This document shows positions 50,301 to 62,103 of a stretch of 64,000 bases of DNA, piece by piece (within the stretch, counting starts at the first letter, position 1; the number at the start of each line of letters is the position of its first letter). Origin of the DNA: Piper betle (taxonomy: Eukaryota; Streptophyta; Magnoliopsida; Piperales; Piperaceae); NCBI GenBank assembly GCA_033002965.1, contig JAURVB010014813.1, forward strand, positions 124,001 through 188,000, read 5' to 3'. Below the pieces are notes generated by a model. The model was given only the letters and a program-made list of their open reading frames with translations, made no database searches and was not told the origin of the DNA. The translations under genes were made by a program, and so were the position numbers.

Positions 50301-51056
50301 TGGAGCAATTTCTACTACTACAGAATGCAGAACATAAGGTTTTCCGATGCATTTGTTTTCAAAGTAGAGCTCAGTTATTGGTGAATCGTCATTGATTTCA
50401 TATATTTAAACTTTCACATAGAAGTTTCTTAATTGGTATTTTCATCTTCAAAGAATTTGCATATATGCAATTTACAACCTTAACATGAGGTATAATTGCG
50501 CTCAGTGACATATACTTTATTGGTGGCTTTGGAACTGTTGCGTGGATTGACGTCAAGGATTATGAATCCCTCAAACCTGACAAGATTGCAGTGGATGGAG
50601 GGAGCAAAATCTCAAGGTGATAAAGAATGAAACTTTGTGCAACAGTGTTACCTTGGGTCGTTCTATTTGTTGTTTTTTGCGTGTTCATTTGCAAATGAGA
50701 GCAATATATGCATTGAATACATGTGTTTTCTATGATGGGTCCTCTTAGGAGCTGAACGCTATCTTCTCAAGGCCACTTAAAGAACTACTGTCTGTGGAAA
50801 CAGAAGTGGATGATGCAGCTCTTATATCAATAGACAGTAAGGGAACTGATATTCGAGTTCGTCAAGGTGCACAGGTAAGTATGTTTTGGTGTTATATATG
50901 CATGTGTTTCTTGTGTTAACTCTGGCCAACACTCCTGTAAAAGTACCTTCAACCTTGTATTTGCAGTTCAACATTCAAAGACTGTCATTTGACGTGGCCC
51001 AGGGAGTCGAAACTCTGGAAGAAGCGAAAGCTGCATTGTATAAATTAATAAATTAA
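47387..51056 (+). CDS. Chloroplast pyridoxamine 5'-phosphate oxidase-like FMN-binding protein
   Basis: Resembles the plant family of At3g21140/At1g51560: a split-barrel FMN-binding fold whose biochemical role is not established, so activity should not be assumed from the name. Nine exons fit: 47387-47656, 49240-49443, 49574-49676, 49782-49861, 49941-50018, 50247-50338, 50506-50616, 50749-50874 and 50967-51056, giving 384 residues. Residues 1-90 are Ser/Pro-rich and lack strong acidity early on, as in plastid transit peptides. The barrel begins at LAVRNLMEQARFAHLCTVMS, continues GYPFGSLVDFAPD, SPLAIHTRNLLADPR and WSNFYYYRMQ, and ends IGGFGTVAWID. A DUF2470-like C-terminal part follows. Exon 7 has lost one G in a G3 run (50600-50602): adding it restores DGGEQNLK and the phase into exon 8. 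Intron 1 (1.6 kb) holds a tandem duplication. Confidence 0.88.
48053..48610. repeat. Diverged tandem duplication in intron 1
   Basis: Two copies 324 bases apart, both starting TTTGACACTGTTAGT and sharing ATACGGC, TGACATG(G/C)CACA and ACTAATTGTGTCAAGTT. They differ at many positions, so the duplication is old. Its transposon origin is not determined. Confidence 0.75.
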
Positions 51057-51377
51057 GGCTCCAAGCTAAATCTGCAAAATAAGGCTTAGATACAACGCTT
51101 GTGTGATGATTGATAATAACGTAATTATACGCTTGAAAAGTCGAGCATCCTAGGTGAATTGTGGTATGAATGTCTGAAGAGTTTTATTATTGGTTGTCAA
51201 TATACATAACATCAAAAAGACGATAGTCGTGTAATACAGCAGAGTTTGGCGAATCTGTTCTGTCTCTCTTCGCCATACGTTCTCTGTTGGGAACAAATAT
51301 CTTTAGTTGGGTTGCGATCATTTTACTCGAATTTCACCCCGATAAAATAATATAGGTCTTATAGAAAAGTAGGAGAA
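51057..51377. other. Spacer between the PNPOx-like gene and tRNA-Ala
   Basis: 3' UTR of the preceding gene, then unremarkable sequence. Confidence 0.4.
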
Positions 51378-51451
51378 GGGGATGTAGCTCAAACGGTTAG
51401 AGCGCTCGCTTTGCATGCGAGAGGTACAGGGTTCGATACCCTGCATCTCCA
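51378..51451 (+). tRNA. tRNA-Ala (anticodon UGC)
   Basis: A 74-base cloverleaf: acceptor GGGGATG pairs with CATCTCC (one G-U), D-arm GCTC/GAGC with loop AAACGGTTA, anticodon stem CTCGC/GCGAG with loop TTTGCAT (anticodon TGC, alanine), five-base variable loop AGGTA, and T-arm CAGGG/CCCTG with TTCGATA. The discriminator base is A, as expected for tRNA-Ala. No intron. A short T run (from 51454) follows and could end RNA polymerase III transcription. It looks like an ordinary nuclear or organelle-derived copy. The unencoded CCA fits a nuclear gene. Confidence 0.95.
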
Positions 51452-52042
51452 TCTTTTTAAAAAAGTATGCAGTTGTATCTTAAATCCCCAACTTACTTTT
51501 TAATGATTTATACCTGAGTGATATTGTCCATGCAATTCATCTGATTGGTTGCATGGGTAGCCCTAATTATCATTCGTCACCTCCACTCCATTGCCATGTT
51601 AGAATAAGAAGACAATAGAACTGGTTGTAGTTGAATTGATACCAAGTTGCAATAATATAACACAAAAGTACAACACAAATCCCAGTCATCTTACAAATCT
51701 TACAACAGCTTATTTCCAGCTTTTCTTCACTTAAAATGCAATGGCATACCCAAAACGGTTCTCAAAAGCGAACCATTTTGATCATTCGAAGGATTTCTTG
51801 CTGCCCAACTCATGTGATTGATTGATTAATGTTATATTGTAATACACACGCCAACTTGATAGCTTTAGTGAGTCCAAATCCCCCACCGTGCAAAATGGGT
51901 GAAAATTCTCAAAATAAGAGTTTAGCATTAAAAAATTATTAAAATAAGGTTCTTTTCAAGAACTCTTATTGGTGATTATGACCATCGTGTGTCTCGGATC
52001 CACCTGAGGAGATTTGTCTCCGCTTTACGTACTTTGCTCTGC
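51452..52042. other. Intergenic after tRNA-Ala
   Basis: AT-rich sequence with no gene or repeat recognised. Confidence 0.4.
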
Positions 52043-52480
52043 ATGGGAACCAGCTTTAGTTTATATCTTTTCATTCGTGTGTCCTTCGATGCCGGAGATG
52101 TTATAGTCCACGGCCATGGCCGCCGTAGTCGACTTCGTACCTGCGGTGCCAGCCAAAGAAGACGCAGCCGGAGGAAGAGGTTGAACCAGGCGTACGCCGA
52201 AGCCGCCCCCTTGCTGTCCGCCCTCCACCCCACCATCTTCTCCGCGGACAATCTCTCACTCAGGCTGCCGGCGTGCTGCCGGTCCGCCGGCGACGAAGCT
52301 TGTGAGGCTGATTCGTATGAGAGAAAGGAGAAGAAGATTGGGGAGGAAAGCGGAGTAGTACTAGTGCATGATGAGTTTCCCACCGGGAAACGGGGTCTGA
52401 AATTGGACTACGATGGAGTTCTGAGAGCTTGGCGGTGCCGGTCTCCCCTTCTCCTCTTGATCATGAATAAAGCATGGTGA
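52043..52480 (+). pseudogene. CCT-motif family (CIA2/CIL-like) gene fragment
   Basis: The plus-strand frame contains RRKRLNQAYAEAAPLLSALH followed by PTIFS. This resembles the conserved N-terminal box RKRPNQTYNEAAALL...YPxIFS of CIA2/CIL and other CCT-motif transcription regulators. Downstream in the same frame is LKLDYDGVLRAWRCRSP, resembling the LxLDYxxVxxAWxxRGSP box that precedes the CCT domain. The CCT domain itself (RYREKR...) is not found before or after the stop at 52480. The region between the two boxes is much shorter than usual, and the RGSP box reads RCRSP. I infer a truncated or internally deleted copy. A minus-strand open frame of 135 codons over the same bases is a shadow. Identity is by pattern only. 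Confidence 0.5.
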
Positions 52481-53581
52481 GTTTGCACCATGACATGCTG
52501 GTCACAAATACGCTGTCATGTTTCTCCATCTCTTTGCCTTTATTTATATTTCTGTGAAATGCTGTTATCTTCTACGGGTGTAAAGGCATGATTTTTGTGA
52601 ACAGAAAAATGAAGGAAAATCTTTAAGTTTTGAACAAAGAATGGTGCCTTTCCTTCTTGAAATTGTTAGTTGCAGTGACGAAACTCAGTCGTATGCCCTT
52701 CTTACACATGAACAATATTGTGCAGTTAAAGGTGCAACGGCCTTGTTAGATATGAAAATTTTTGCGTAGTTAAGATGCAACGGCTCAAGAGCGTCACAAC
52801 AACAGCAATATTTACCGTCCTCTCAAACTAGGCATGAACAATATTGTTCAATCTCTCCAAGCATAATTTTAATGTGTATTTTTTAAAAAAAATAACATGG
52901 TCTTGTGTTCTTTAAAACAATTAGATTTTGAGACAAATACAAGTCACAGAGAGTAAAATATTGATTTTTTGGATTAATAATGTTAGAAGGGTGTTCACAG
53001 TCGGCTGCATTCAAATAGTCTTAGTTGCACCTCATCATGATCGGGTACTCTTGCGGGAGTTGCATAAAATGGTACATTTATCGGCTCCAACGTTAAGCTA
53101 AGAGGGCTTGGTCGGTTGAAAATGAAAAAATTTTTGCTCCTCTGCCAGGAGCGAAGCCGATGGGAATGTCTAGCGTCCCAACCGTTGATGATCGGAGTCA
53201 TCGACGCGAGGACGGTCGGCGTCTCCAACGGTATCACTCCCGGGAGTTGCCAAAACCACTTCAAAGATAATAATATCTTCTCTCACTCTCAAGTGGAGGT
53301 ACAATAATACCATTGACTTAAAAAGGCCGTCTTGTGTTCTATAAAACAATTAGATTTTTGAGACAAATACAAGTCACAGCTTGCCCTATTGGAGTCTTAG
53401 TTAAAAGGTAATTTTGTTAGTGTTTGGCATCTAGTCTGATAATAATTATAATAGGGAAACAATTTTTTTCTCTAGATTCTTTTTTCTCCTAATCACTTCT
53501 AAGCAAAAGGGTACTTGGTAGATGGAGAAAGGATTTGTTGTAGTAAATACCATATCAATATCAAACTCCATTAGCAACCGT
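52481..53581. other. Intergenic with a GC-rich island
   Basis: A GC-richer island at about 53010-53260 is open in both directions (89 codons minus, 63 plus) but matches nothing I recognise. It may be a captured gene fragment. A phrase near 52905-52955 (TTGTGTTCTTTAAAACAATTAG) recurs at 53333-53370, showing a diverged local duplication on either side of the island. Confidence 0.4.
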
Positions 53582-54434
53582 CACTAGTAAAAAATCAGTC
53601 TTCAATGATTGAAAATATGGTCGCTAAAGATCAGAATATGGTTGTTGATGAAATTTGCGACCGGATTTGCGACCACATAATTTGGTCGCAGTAGCTAGGG
53701 TTGGTGATAAAATTTGTGATTAAAAAGAAATCTTGTCGCAATAAAATTTGTGATAAAAAAGAAATCTTATCGAAAAAGAAAATTTTTAAAATAACTGTTT
53801 TTTTGTTTTAAATTATATGTTTAATAAAAAATATATAAATAAATAGATATAATGATAATATATATATATATATATATATAAACATAGAATGGAAGTTAAA
53901 TCTAAAATACAATAAATTATTCAATATTATACATGAAATATAAATTAAATATTTAATACAAAAAGGACAGACCAGAACGATCACGAGGGCATATTAGGGT
54001 CATAATTAAAAGGTCACAACACTAATATTTACATTTTTGTCATTATATAACAAAGCATTTGAGCATCCAAATCACCATTAATGGACTGAACAAGTCGATC
54101 ATCTCTATTCTGAGTCTCTTCCCTCAGTCACTAGTCTCTTTTGTCAAAAAGTTAGGTAAGCTGGCGGTCTTATGCCTCAACCTTTTCCCTAATCACCTCC
54201 TACATCTTTGTGACCTTTGTGTCTCTATCCTATTCACCTATCTCTAAATCCTCGCACTGACAAATGAAGACTCATCAGAGCTTAAGGCTTATTATGGGTC
54301 ACTACATGGTTACTAAACCATATATATATTATGTGACTGGACTTGTGGTCACAAATAAATCATAAAATTTATCTGTTTCAATGCGGTAGATAATTTGTGA
54401 CCAAATTTAGTAGATAAGCAATATTCTACTATTG
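53582..54434 (+). mobile_element. Non-autonomous CACTA-like element
   Basis: Starts CACTAGTAAAAAATC, a CACTA-type terminus. The subterminal region has repeated TGGTCGC, TTTGCGACC and GGTCGCA motifs. On the far side GTGGTCACAAAT and TTTGTGACCAAAT precede ATTCTACTATTG, a degenerate inverted terminus ending at about 54434. No transposase coding is seen and no 3-bp target duplication could be confirmed. An (AT)n tract lies inside at about 53860-53882. Confidence 0.5.
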
Positions 54435-55199
54435 ATTTTTAAAAATTTTGTTGTTTTTTTTGAAATTTTTATTATTGTTTAAGAGTAATATTTTTATCTG
54501 ATTTTGTAGTGTATTGTTATGTTAATCTAAGACATTTTCTTCATTTTAAAGTTTTTTAAAAATAAGTTATCGGAAATAAAGACGACCTAAATCTACAAAT
54601 TCGACTCTCGATTCTTAATTGAGCTTTAAATTTATTAGTATCTAATTAATGTATAAAATCTTATGACAATTTAAAGTTTGGAGAACATAGGTTTTGTTTG
54701 ACTTGATTTATATTTTTAGTTAGTATACAACTAATAAAATATATTTTAATTAGAATATTATCTTTTACTTAGAAAAAATGCTTTATTTAAAATTCATTAC
54801 TAATATTCAAAATTATATTGAATATAATATTTAAATTTTTAAAATTTTATTTATAAAATATTTAAATTTTAAAAATAATTATTAAATATTTTTAATGGAA
54901 AAGGGTTCAATTGTAAAATAATGGCACATGATTAAGTGTGGTGAATTTATATGAAATGAGAGAGAAATATGACAAATTATGTTTGTTAATAATGGAAGCG
55001 TAGAAGATTATAGAATAAAATAATATAGTAGTATAATTAATATGGTAATGACGGACTAGCCTTATCATAAATCAGCTATAAATAGAAGAACAGCAATTAG
55101 AAGAAAGGTTTTACTTAAGCTTTATCATCATCGTGCAAATAAAACCTATGTTTAAATAAAGAAAGTAAAGAAGTTGCCTGATTTAAATTCTTACTTTAT
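54435..55199. other. AT-rich spacer
   Basis: Very AT-rich. No gene or element boundary recognised. Confidence 0.35.
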
Positions 55200-55760
55200 T
55201 TCCTAATTTGCATTGCTAATCGCTTACATGTGTGATTTCGCAACATTAAATAAGTTTTAGTTATTTATTATTCTTATATTTGATTACATTCAAGTGATTT
55301 AGATTTAAGATTAAATTTAAATTACTTAGAATATAATGTATTTTCATTGAAGAAATTTTCTATAATATTTATTTATATTATCTAAATTGTTCTATTGTAG
55401 ATATTTATTTAAGTATAGTCTTGTTGTATATTGTATTTATTTTTAAAAATATTAATATATTATCATTTACTAATTATTTGATATTCATTAATTTTTTAAT
55501 TTCATAAATCTGCATTGGGAAGAAATGTTAGAAACGGGTTTGGTTTTAGATGATTTAGATTTTCTACTTCTAATTGTAATAAAGAAATATTAAATTTGTA
55601 ATTTATTTTATTTTATGAATAAAAAATAAAAAAATAATATCATACTATAGTAAGAAGATGCATGACAAATCCCAATTAAACTAATGTTCTATATAAATAG
55701 GAAATAAAGGGTAATATTGGACACATGGCGACACTATATTAAAAGTCTTTGCTTTTATAT
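55200..55760 (+). repeat. Copy A of a long dispersed repeat (inverted partner at 61880-62540)
   Basis: This segment is similar over about 500 bases to the reverse complement of 61880-62540. Shared landmarks in order include TTATTATTCTTRTATTTGA, AATATTAATATATTAT-like text, GATTTAGATTTTCTACTTCT and AAATAAAGGGTAATATT followed by GACACATGGCG. AT-rich and non-coding. Confidence 0.65.
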
Positions 55761-56507
55761 ATTAATACAAGTATATAAATATAGATTAGTTAAGTCTTAT
55801 ATTAACTATAAGTAAGAATCTGCTGTAAGGCTTACAACTATATTAGCTTTAAGGCACAATCAAGTTCAAGTAAATCATCCCCTCATTAAATACCTTTGAT
55901 TAAATACCTTTGTGACACTTTTTTTATTTAAAAAATGTATAACTACTTAAAATTCTGTAGCTATTCATTTTACAGCAATTATTTTTCATTAAGTATGGAT
56001 ATTGATTAACTGATTTTTTATTTTAGGTGGAACCTAATTTCGTTCTTTCCTATTAAAAGATTAAATCTTGTTTTAATGTTTTCCTAGTTTAAGTCTGTAA
56101 AACTCTGAAAATAATTAGGTTATTTTATTTTGGGTTTTGTAAATATTAGAACAATTCTTAATTGTTATTTAATTAAATTAACTCTTGGAAATGAATATTA
56201 TAAATTAAATGTGAGTGTGAGTTAACACTCGTTCATATTAACTCAATAATCAATTTTTTTGACTTTTCGTTATTACACAAATGATTAGTGTTTAATATAA
56301 TTATGTGTGATTATATTTTTTTATAAAATTTAATGTAGTAACTTCTTGCATTGCACAAATATTCTTCTATATAAAGGAAGATTTTATTGATGGTAAATAA
56401 AATATTAACTTGATAGTTTTTAGAGAAGTTTTATTCATATTAGGATCACGTGTCGTAGTGGTAGGTGCCTCATTAAAATTTCAAGTCCATATAATTACTT
56501 GAAATGC

Positions 56508-56745
56508 TATATATTTCTATTTAGGAGTTTTGGTTGGCCTAAGCCCACATTCGACCACCATGCACCGTGTTCAACTGAGGTCAAAGAATTAGCTCAGTCC
56601 GATATGGGACAACACCCATATTTAAAATTATATATTCCTATTTAGGAGTCTAAGTCGGCCTGAACCCATATTTGCCCACCATGTGCCGAGCGCAACTGAG
56701 GTCAAAGAATTAACTCAATCCGACCACAGGGCAATACTTTGGTCC
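56508..56745. repeat. Diverged tandem repeat, period about 120
   Basis: Two copies share TATATATTYCTATTTAGGAG, GGCCTRARCCCA, CCACCATG and CAACTGAGGTCAAAGAATTA. No coding. The style resembles LTR sequence of plant retrotransposons, but no primer-binding site is nearby. Confidence 0.75.
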
Positions 56746-59341
56746 CATGTATGCGTAATGACGCAAGACGACTCATTATGCACGTATGATACTGAGAGAG
56801 TGAGTCAATGACAAATATTGGTCACTACAAGCTGAGGGTCACGTAACATGTATGCGCATACATGGGATTGCAGCTAGATGTGTGTTTGATTAAATGAATA
56901 ACATACAAGTATACATGGTCAAAAAAAGTAATAAAAGAAGAATTTAAGTATCGTCCCATAGAGAAATGAATTTCCTTAAATTAATTGAAGAAAATGAAAT
57001 TAAGAACAAAACAAAAATAATCGACTTAACTAAATTTAAGTAATAACTTTAAATTAAAAACAGAGTTATAATGATAAAACTCGTTCTAGAGTCGAATTTT
57101 CCTTTACATGAATTTAATATTCATCACATCTTACTCTTATATTTTATTCTCTCAAATTGCTGATCTAAGAGAATTATATGACATGGTGGCTCCGCTCCTT
57201 CATATATCTATTATTTTGCCTCAATTTCTACCTCCTGTTGATAATTGATTAATCAACAAAATAACACATTAAAATTTACCTTACAATCGCATATGATATT
57301 GTGTATCTCCCGACCACAATAACATACAAGTTAAAAGACTCATCATATGATGAATTATCAATGACTAATCTAACTGATTTCTAATTTCTCCTGAAATCTA
57401 ATTAAACCTCATGATCTAAATAATAGGTAATCAATCTACTCTTAACATTAAGAAAATGATAATTTAAGCAATCCATTTGAATAAAAGAGTAAGAGGTTGA
57501 AATGAATTCAATTAAATTACGTTAAATTCCATTCTTCTTTAGAATGAAATAAAAGATTGCTCCTTAATAAAAATAGAAAATATTATAAAGGAGAAACTAC
57601 TTTTCATTATGAAAGGAAAAGAATTACAAAACCTAAATCTACTTCTAAGCCAAGAGTTGAGATATCTCAAATAACAAATGACCACCCATTTATATAGAAG
57701 ATAACCATTAGATATATAAATTAAAGAAAGTGTTCACAAATTGATGTAATCTAATTAATTATGATTTCCAATCAAGTTTGCAACTCCTCGACTTGCTCAA
57801 CCAAGCCTTACGTAAGGCACCCCAAAACCGTCAACATCTTTTCTTTTTGAACTTTGTGAATTTCTTGAAGTAACCATTGGGTAAGTTTTATGACCTTTCA
57901 ATTCTTAAGCTTAATTTGTTTATCTTTTTTTGCATTAAAACTCCAAAATTAAGTATAACTCATAAAATATTAATTAACACTAAAATATAACGAGAAATAT
58001 CACCTATTTTGATATAATTTATACTCGGGATATACAAAATCACATTAAAAATATAGGTAAAAATTATACACTTTAAACACTTAACAATGGGTGGCCACCC
58101 TCCCAGCATAATAAGAGCTTGGCATAGGCTCTTAATCATTAAAATGTTTAAATTCAGATGTTGTGGAATATATTAACTTGTTTCTTATAATTATAAAACT
58201 TAGTGTTTTTATCACTAATGCGGAATTACCTCCACAAGTATGACCATGGAAGGATGGGTAGAGTCGGGGCAGCTGGAGGACTCTGTGATTTGACTTTTAA
58301 ATTTTCTTATTTATCATTATACTTTTAGATCGTCTGCATGACAGTGGAATTTCGGTTCATTTCATGGGGCTTAGATTTTTCCGAGCATTTGTTATATTAA
58401 ATTTTATGTCATGAATTTATTTAAAATCTTAAAAATTAATAAAAAATTAATTTATGAGACACTTAGTTTTATATAGTAACATTTGGCTATGGCTCAGAAC
58501 GGGTGAGTCGTTACAAAGTCTAAGTCATATTTTAATTTTCTTCTAAAACTAGGAAAGAATTTTTCTCTTCTATAAATATGAGAAGCTTGTACACTTATGC
58601 CATCATTGATTTGAGAAAATAAAGTATTTTCTAGTTCAAAAGCTCGTTTGGTTACTACTATGTCAATTGCCACTTTTTTGGTTGAGGATTAAGAAAATAT
58701 AGAGAAAGGTGAATAATTGTTTTTATTTACATGGTTGCATCATATGATTAGAAAGTTTAATTGTTTTCTAGTTTGAATAAGGTTCTTAATACTGTTATAA
58801 TTTTTCACTTTGAAAAATTACTTGAGTGGCTTCAAGCTACTTTTTCCCCCTATTATTCTCCCTTTCTCTTAAATGTGTATTTTCTCTTATATTCTCATAA
58901 TTCCTTAATGTTGCTCTCTTATTCCTCCAAATTCTTCTTTTTCTCTTCCATTCCTCCTAAATTTCCACCTATTCTTCCCTTACTCCCAATTCCCCTTAAT
59001 TTTATTTTTTGTTCTCTTTTATTTTCCCTCCACGTTGTTGCCCATCACATAATTATTGGATAGAAATTATAGGTAAAATCCCATAAGATTATTAGTGAAT
59101 GAGACTTATGGAAGATTCACCTTTACTAATGTATCTACAAATGACCATATTGTTCATCCTTATTGGAGTTTAACAATATGCATATAATTTGACCTAACAT
59201 GTTCTTAAGATCATCTTTTTTCCCCCATGCTCTTAGGATCATCTTTAGTACTTAGTCCAATGTGTTTTTGCGTAATTTTAACCCAAAACTTGTGGATCTA
59301 TTTCTTCTATATGTATATTATAATCTGTTAATGTTTCGAAT
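56746..59341. other. AT-rich intergenic, probable old transposon sequence
   Basis: An inverted pair CCCATGTATGCG / CGCATACATGGG flanks 56734-56866. A unit near 58120-58520 ends GAGTCGTTACA, as LTRs do, without a visible partner. A pyrimidine-rich plus-strand tract of roughly 200 bases lies at 58840-59040; its 100-codon open frame is low-complexity and not a gene. Confidence 0.4.
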
Positions 59342-61572
59342 TGTAACACCCCAACCCCAGTTCACGCTCGTAAACTGAACCGGAATGCCACTAGTCCAGG
59401 TTGGGTCAGCTAACCTAAACCCGCTAACTTGGACCCAGCCCATGTGAATTTACTCTGGGTGTCTCGAAATGAAAGATGTTAATTACTATGCATGGATGGC
59501 ACAAAAATAAACCTAACATACTACTACATGGATGACATGAAAACTAATTTTACATACCAAAATGCCTACGATAAAATCAAAAAAATTCATAAAATAAGTG
59601 GACAGAGTCTTCCCTAAAAGTGCAATTAAAGGCCACTATGTCAAATCAATATGTATATATATATAAATAATTAATAAAACATTCACACAATAAATTCATT
59701 CAATTGTATAATTCATTACTGTATTGAGTGATTTCCTTTATCTTACTTAACTGGGTCTTGACCCATCTATGCATTCTATTCACATCTCTAATTAATTTTG
59801 GGCCTTGACTTACCTGATGTATTTCTTCAATGTTTAACATATTTATTAACATGTCATCGTTAACAATTTTCCTACTGTAACATACATTATATCACACCAC
59901 ATTATCATGTATTGTATTTCATTGCATCATCTTCAAAATATTAAACATGCGATCATCTGACAAGTGTGTATGCAAGAGACGTCATTGCTTCTCCATCTAG
60001 GCTGGCTCATCCTACCCCTAATCATCACCTACATATATTAAAAAAACACGTCAGTAACCAGTATTACTAGTCAAAAAATATAACTAATATCAAACTGGTT
60101 ATGAGAGCAAGTTCTCAAATGAAAGAAAACATTCATATATTTCCCTTGAACTCTCTGAAAGGCACCTACTGAGGCGCCACTGTGGTGCAGACTCGGTAGA
60201 ATCCTAAACTGACTAGTCTGTTGCTACTGATTTTCTCATTACTGTGCTACAGACTCGGTGGCATCGTGAACTGACTATTCTGTTGTTGCTGATTTTCCCA
60301 TTTCATTTTTTGATCCCTCAGTACTATTAGTATATCATAAACCCTCTCCTTACTACCATAATTCTTCTGACCTTGAGCACGAAAACAGAGTACTCTCAGA
60401 TAGTCGCCTTTAGTAACCCTTTAGTACCTGTAGACCTCCACGTTTCTCCGGGTGTGAGGAACTCAAAACGGGAGTTGTCAGGATCCCTCGGGATTGGAAC
60501 AGCCCGTTCACTAATCTAGAGCCTGCTTGACTGGTATGTGCACCCGCTCATGATCCTAAACGCACCTGAGTAGAATCGCGGCGAGCTCCTAATCCGTACC
60601 ACATCAAAACTAAATACTAACGCCTAGTATAATACATGAATGATACACTTCTCATCAATCCATACAAGACAACACCTATTTACATGCATTTAAATTCAAA
60701 CTCTAATTCATTAGTATCATCCGTTAACATGCATTTAAATTTAAATCAACACCTATTTACAATCACACCACAATCATGAAACAATCAAATAAAATCGGAT
60801 AAATTTCTATACCTAATCGTTAGTTATGCGGCAATGGCGACAAGGTTGTGGCTGGCTCAAGTGAGAATCGCGGGTAAGAGGGAAGGGAAAAAAGAAGAAG
60901 GAAGTAGGGTGAGGAGGATGGTGGTAGCTGGATGTTAAAAGTGTCAGAAGTGTGGAATAAATAGATGTCAGGGAGGGAAAAAACGAGTGGTCCGTGAGAA
61001 AAATGAGTAATCGGTGAGAAAAATAAGTAGTCTAAGGGAAAAATGAATGGTCGGTGAGAAAAAACGAATGGTCGGTGAGAAAAACGAATGGTCGGTGAGA
61101 AAAACGAATGGTCAGGAAGAAAAACGAATGGTCGTCTTGTAATTAAAACTTGACTGACTTGACTTTGACTCTAGAAAAATAATACTAACTTGTAATACTA
61201 AAAAATCCAGAATAAGAGGGAAAATTCTCATAAAATATAATACACACAATATTACAATAATATATTCTATAACTAATAACGCACCCAAACTGCCCGTAAC
61301 AAGCCCTAATGCGTTATTCGGCCCAAAAAAATTTTACAATCTAATTAAAATATATAAAGAAAAATTTGGCGTATTCTTATATATTCTGATAACTCATTCT
61401 ATTGTTGTTGTCTTACTGACATTATCATGATATACTTGGGTACACATAACTCTCATAGTTCATAACACAAGACTGGTCTTATACGCTTGTTCTAAAATTG
61501 ACCCGACTGAAAATAATGGTCGAATCGACCAGTTTAGACTATAAAACTCTGACTCGAATCACGGGTTTTACA
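59342..61572 (+). mobile_element. Probable solo LTR, about 2.2 kb
   Basis: Begins TGTAACACCCC, a frequent LTR start in plant Ty3/gypsy elements, and a matching inverted end GGGTTTTACA occurs at 61563-61572. Inside are a duplicated unit at about 60180-60300 (CAGACTCGGTRGMATC, twice) and a minisatellite. No second LTR, primer-binding site or gag/pol coding is seen in the window. The flanking five bases (CGAAT and CTAGT) do not match, so either a boundary is wrong or the element was rearranged. Confidence 0.45.
60977..61137. repeat. Minisatellite of about 20-22 bp
   Basis: Roughly seven to eight tandem copies of GAATGGTCGGTGAGAAAAAC, with the later copies nearly identical and the earlier ones diverged. 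Confidence 0.85.
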
Positions 61573-61821
61573 CTAGTTCTATTAGAGCAAGTTAATTAAG
61601 AATGATCATGTGAATGCTATTTATGTTGGAACTGGTCTTTTATTTTTAAGGCTTGTTTGCCATGAATGAAAATATAGTAAAATGTAGGGGGGGGGGAAAT
61701 CAAGTCATCAATCAAACAAAATAGTATATATGTAATATTTTATAACTTTTGTTTAAAATAAATAAGATTTTTTCAAAAGTAGTTTCTCATATATATAAGA
61801 AATTAATTTTATTTATCATAT

Positions 61822-61853
<32 letters not shown>

Positions 61854-61858
61854 CTTCA
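61573..61858. other. AT-rich spacer
   Basis: Contains a G9-10 run near 61687 and a (TA)n tract at about 61829-61853. Nothing else recognised. Confidence 0.4.
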
Positions 61859-62103
61859 ATAGGAATTTAATATTTTTGTAAATAATAAACAAAGGGTAAT
61901 ATTATCAAATAGGTACAAGACACATGGTGGCATTGTATTAGAAATATTCAGTTATATATATACATATAAAACTGAATATTTCTATTGAATAATACAATGC
62001 CTTTGTATAATTGAATATTTCTAATACAACGGCACCACGTGTCTTGTACTTATTTTATAATATTATCCTTTATTTACTAGTTATAAAAATATTAAATTTC
62101 TAC
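61859..62103. mobile_element. MITE-like palindrome of about 245 bases
   Basis: The left arm (AGGAATTTAATATTTTTGTA..., AAAGGGTAATATTAT, GTACAAGACACATGGTGGCA, TTGTATTAGAAATATTCA) is matched by an inverted right arm (TGAATATTTCTAATACAA, GGCACCACGTGTCTTGTACT, ATAATATTATCCTTT, ATAAAAATATTAAATTTCT). The arms are about 100 bases with few mismatches, around a central (TA)-rich spacer. Non-coding. The same sequence is half-represented at the end of copy A near 55700-55740. Confidence 0.8.

Noticed and set aside
51976..52383. 135-codon minus-strand open frame
   Set aside because: Overlaps the CCT-like plus-strand frame, which has recognisable conserved boxes.
52995..53264. 89-codon minus-strand frame in a GC-rich island
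   Set aside because: Could be a captured gene fragment, but no family is recognised on either strand.
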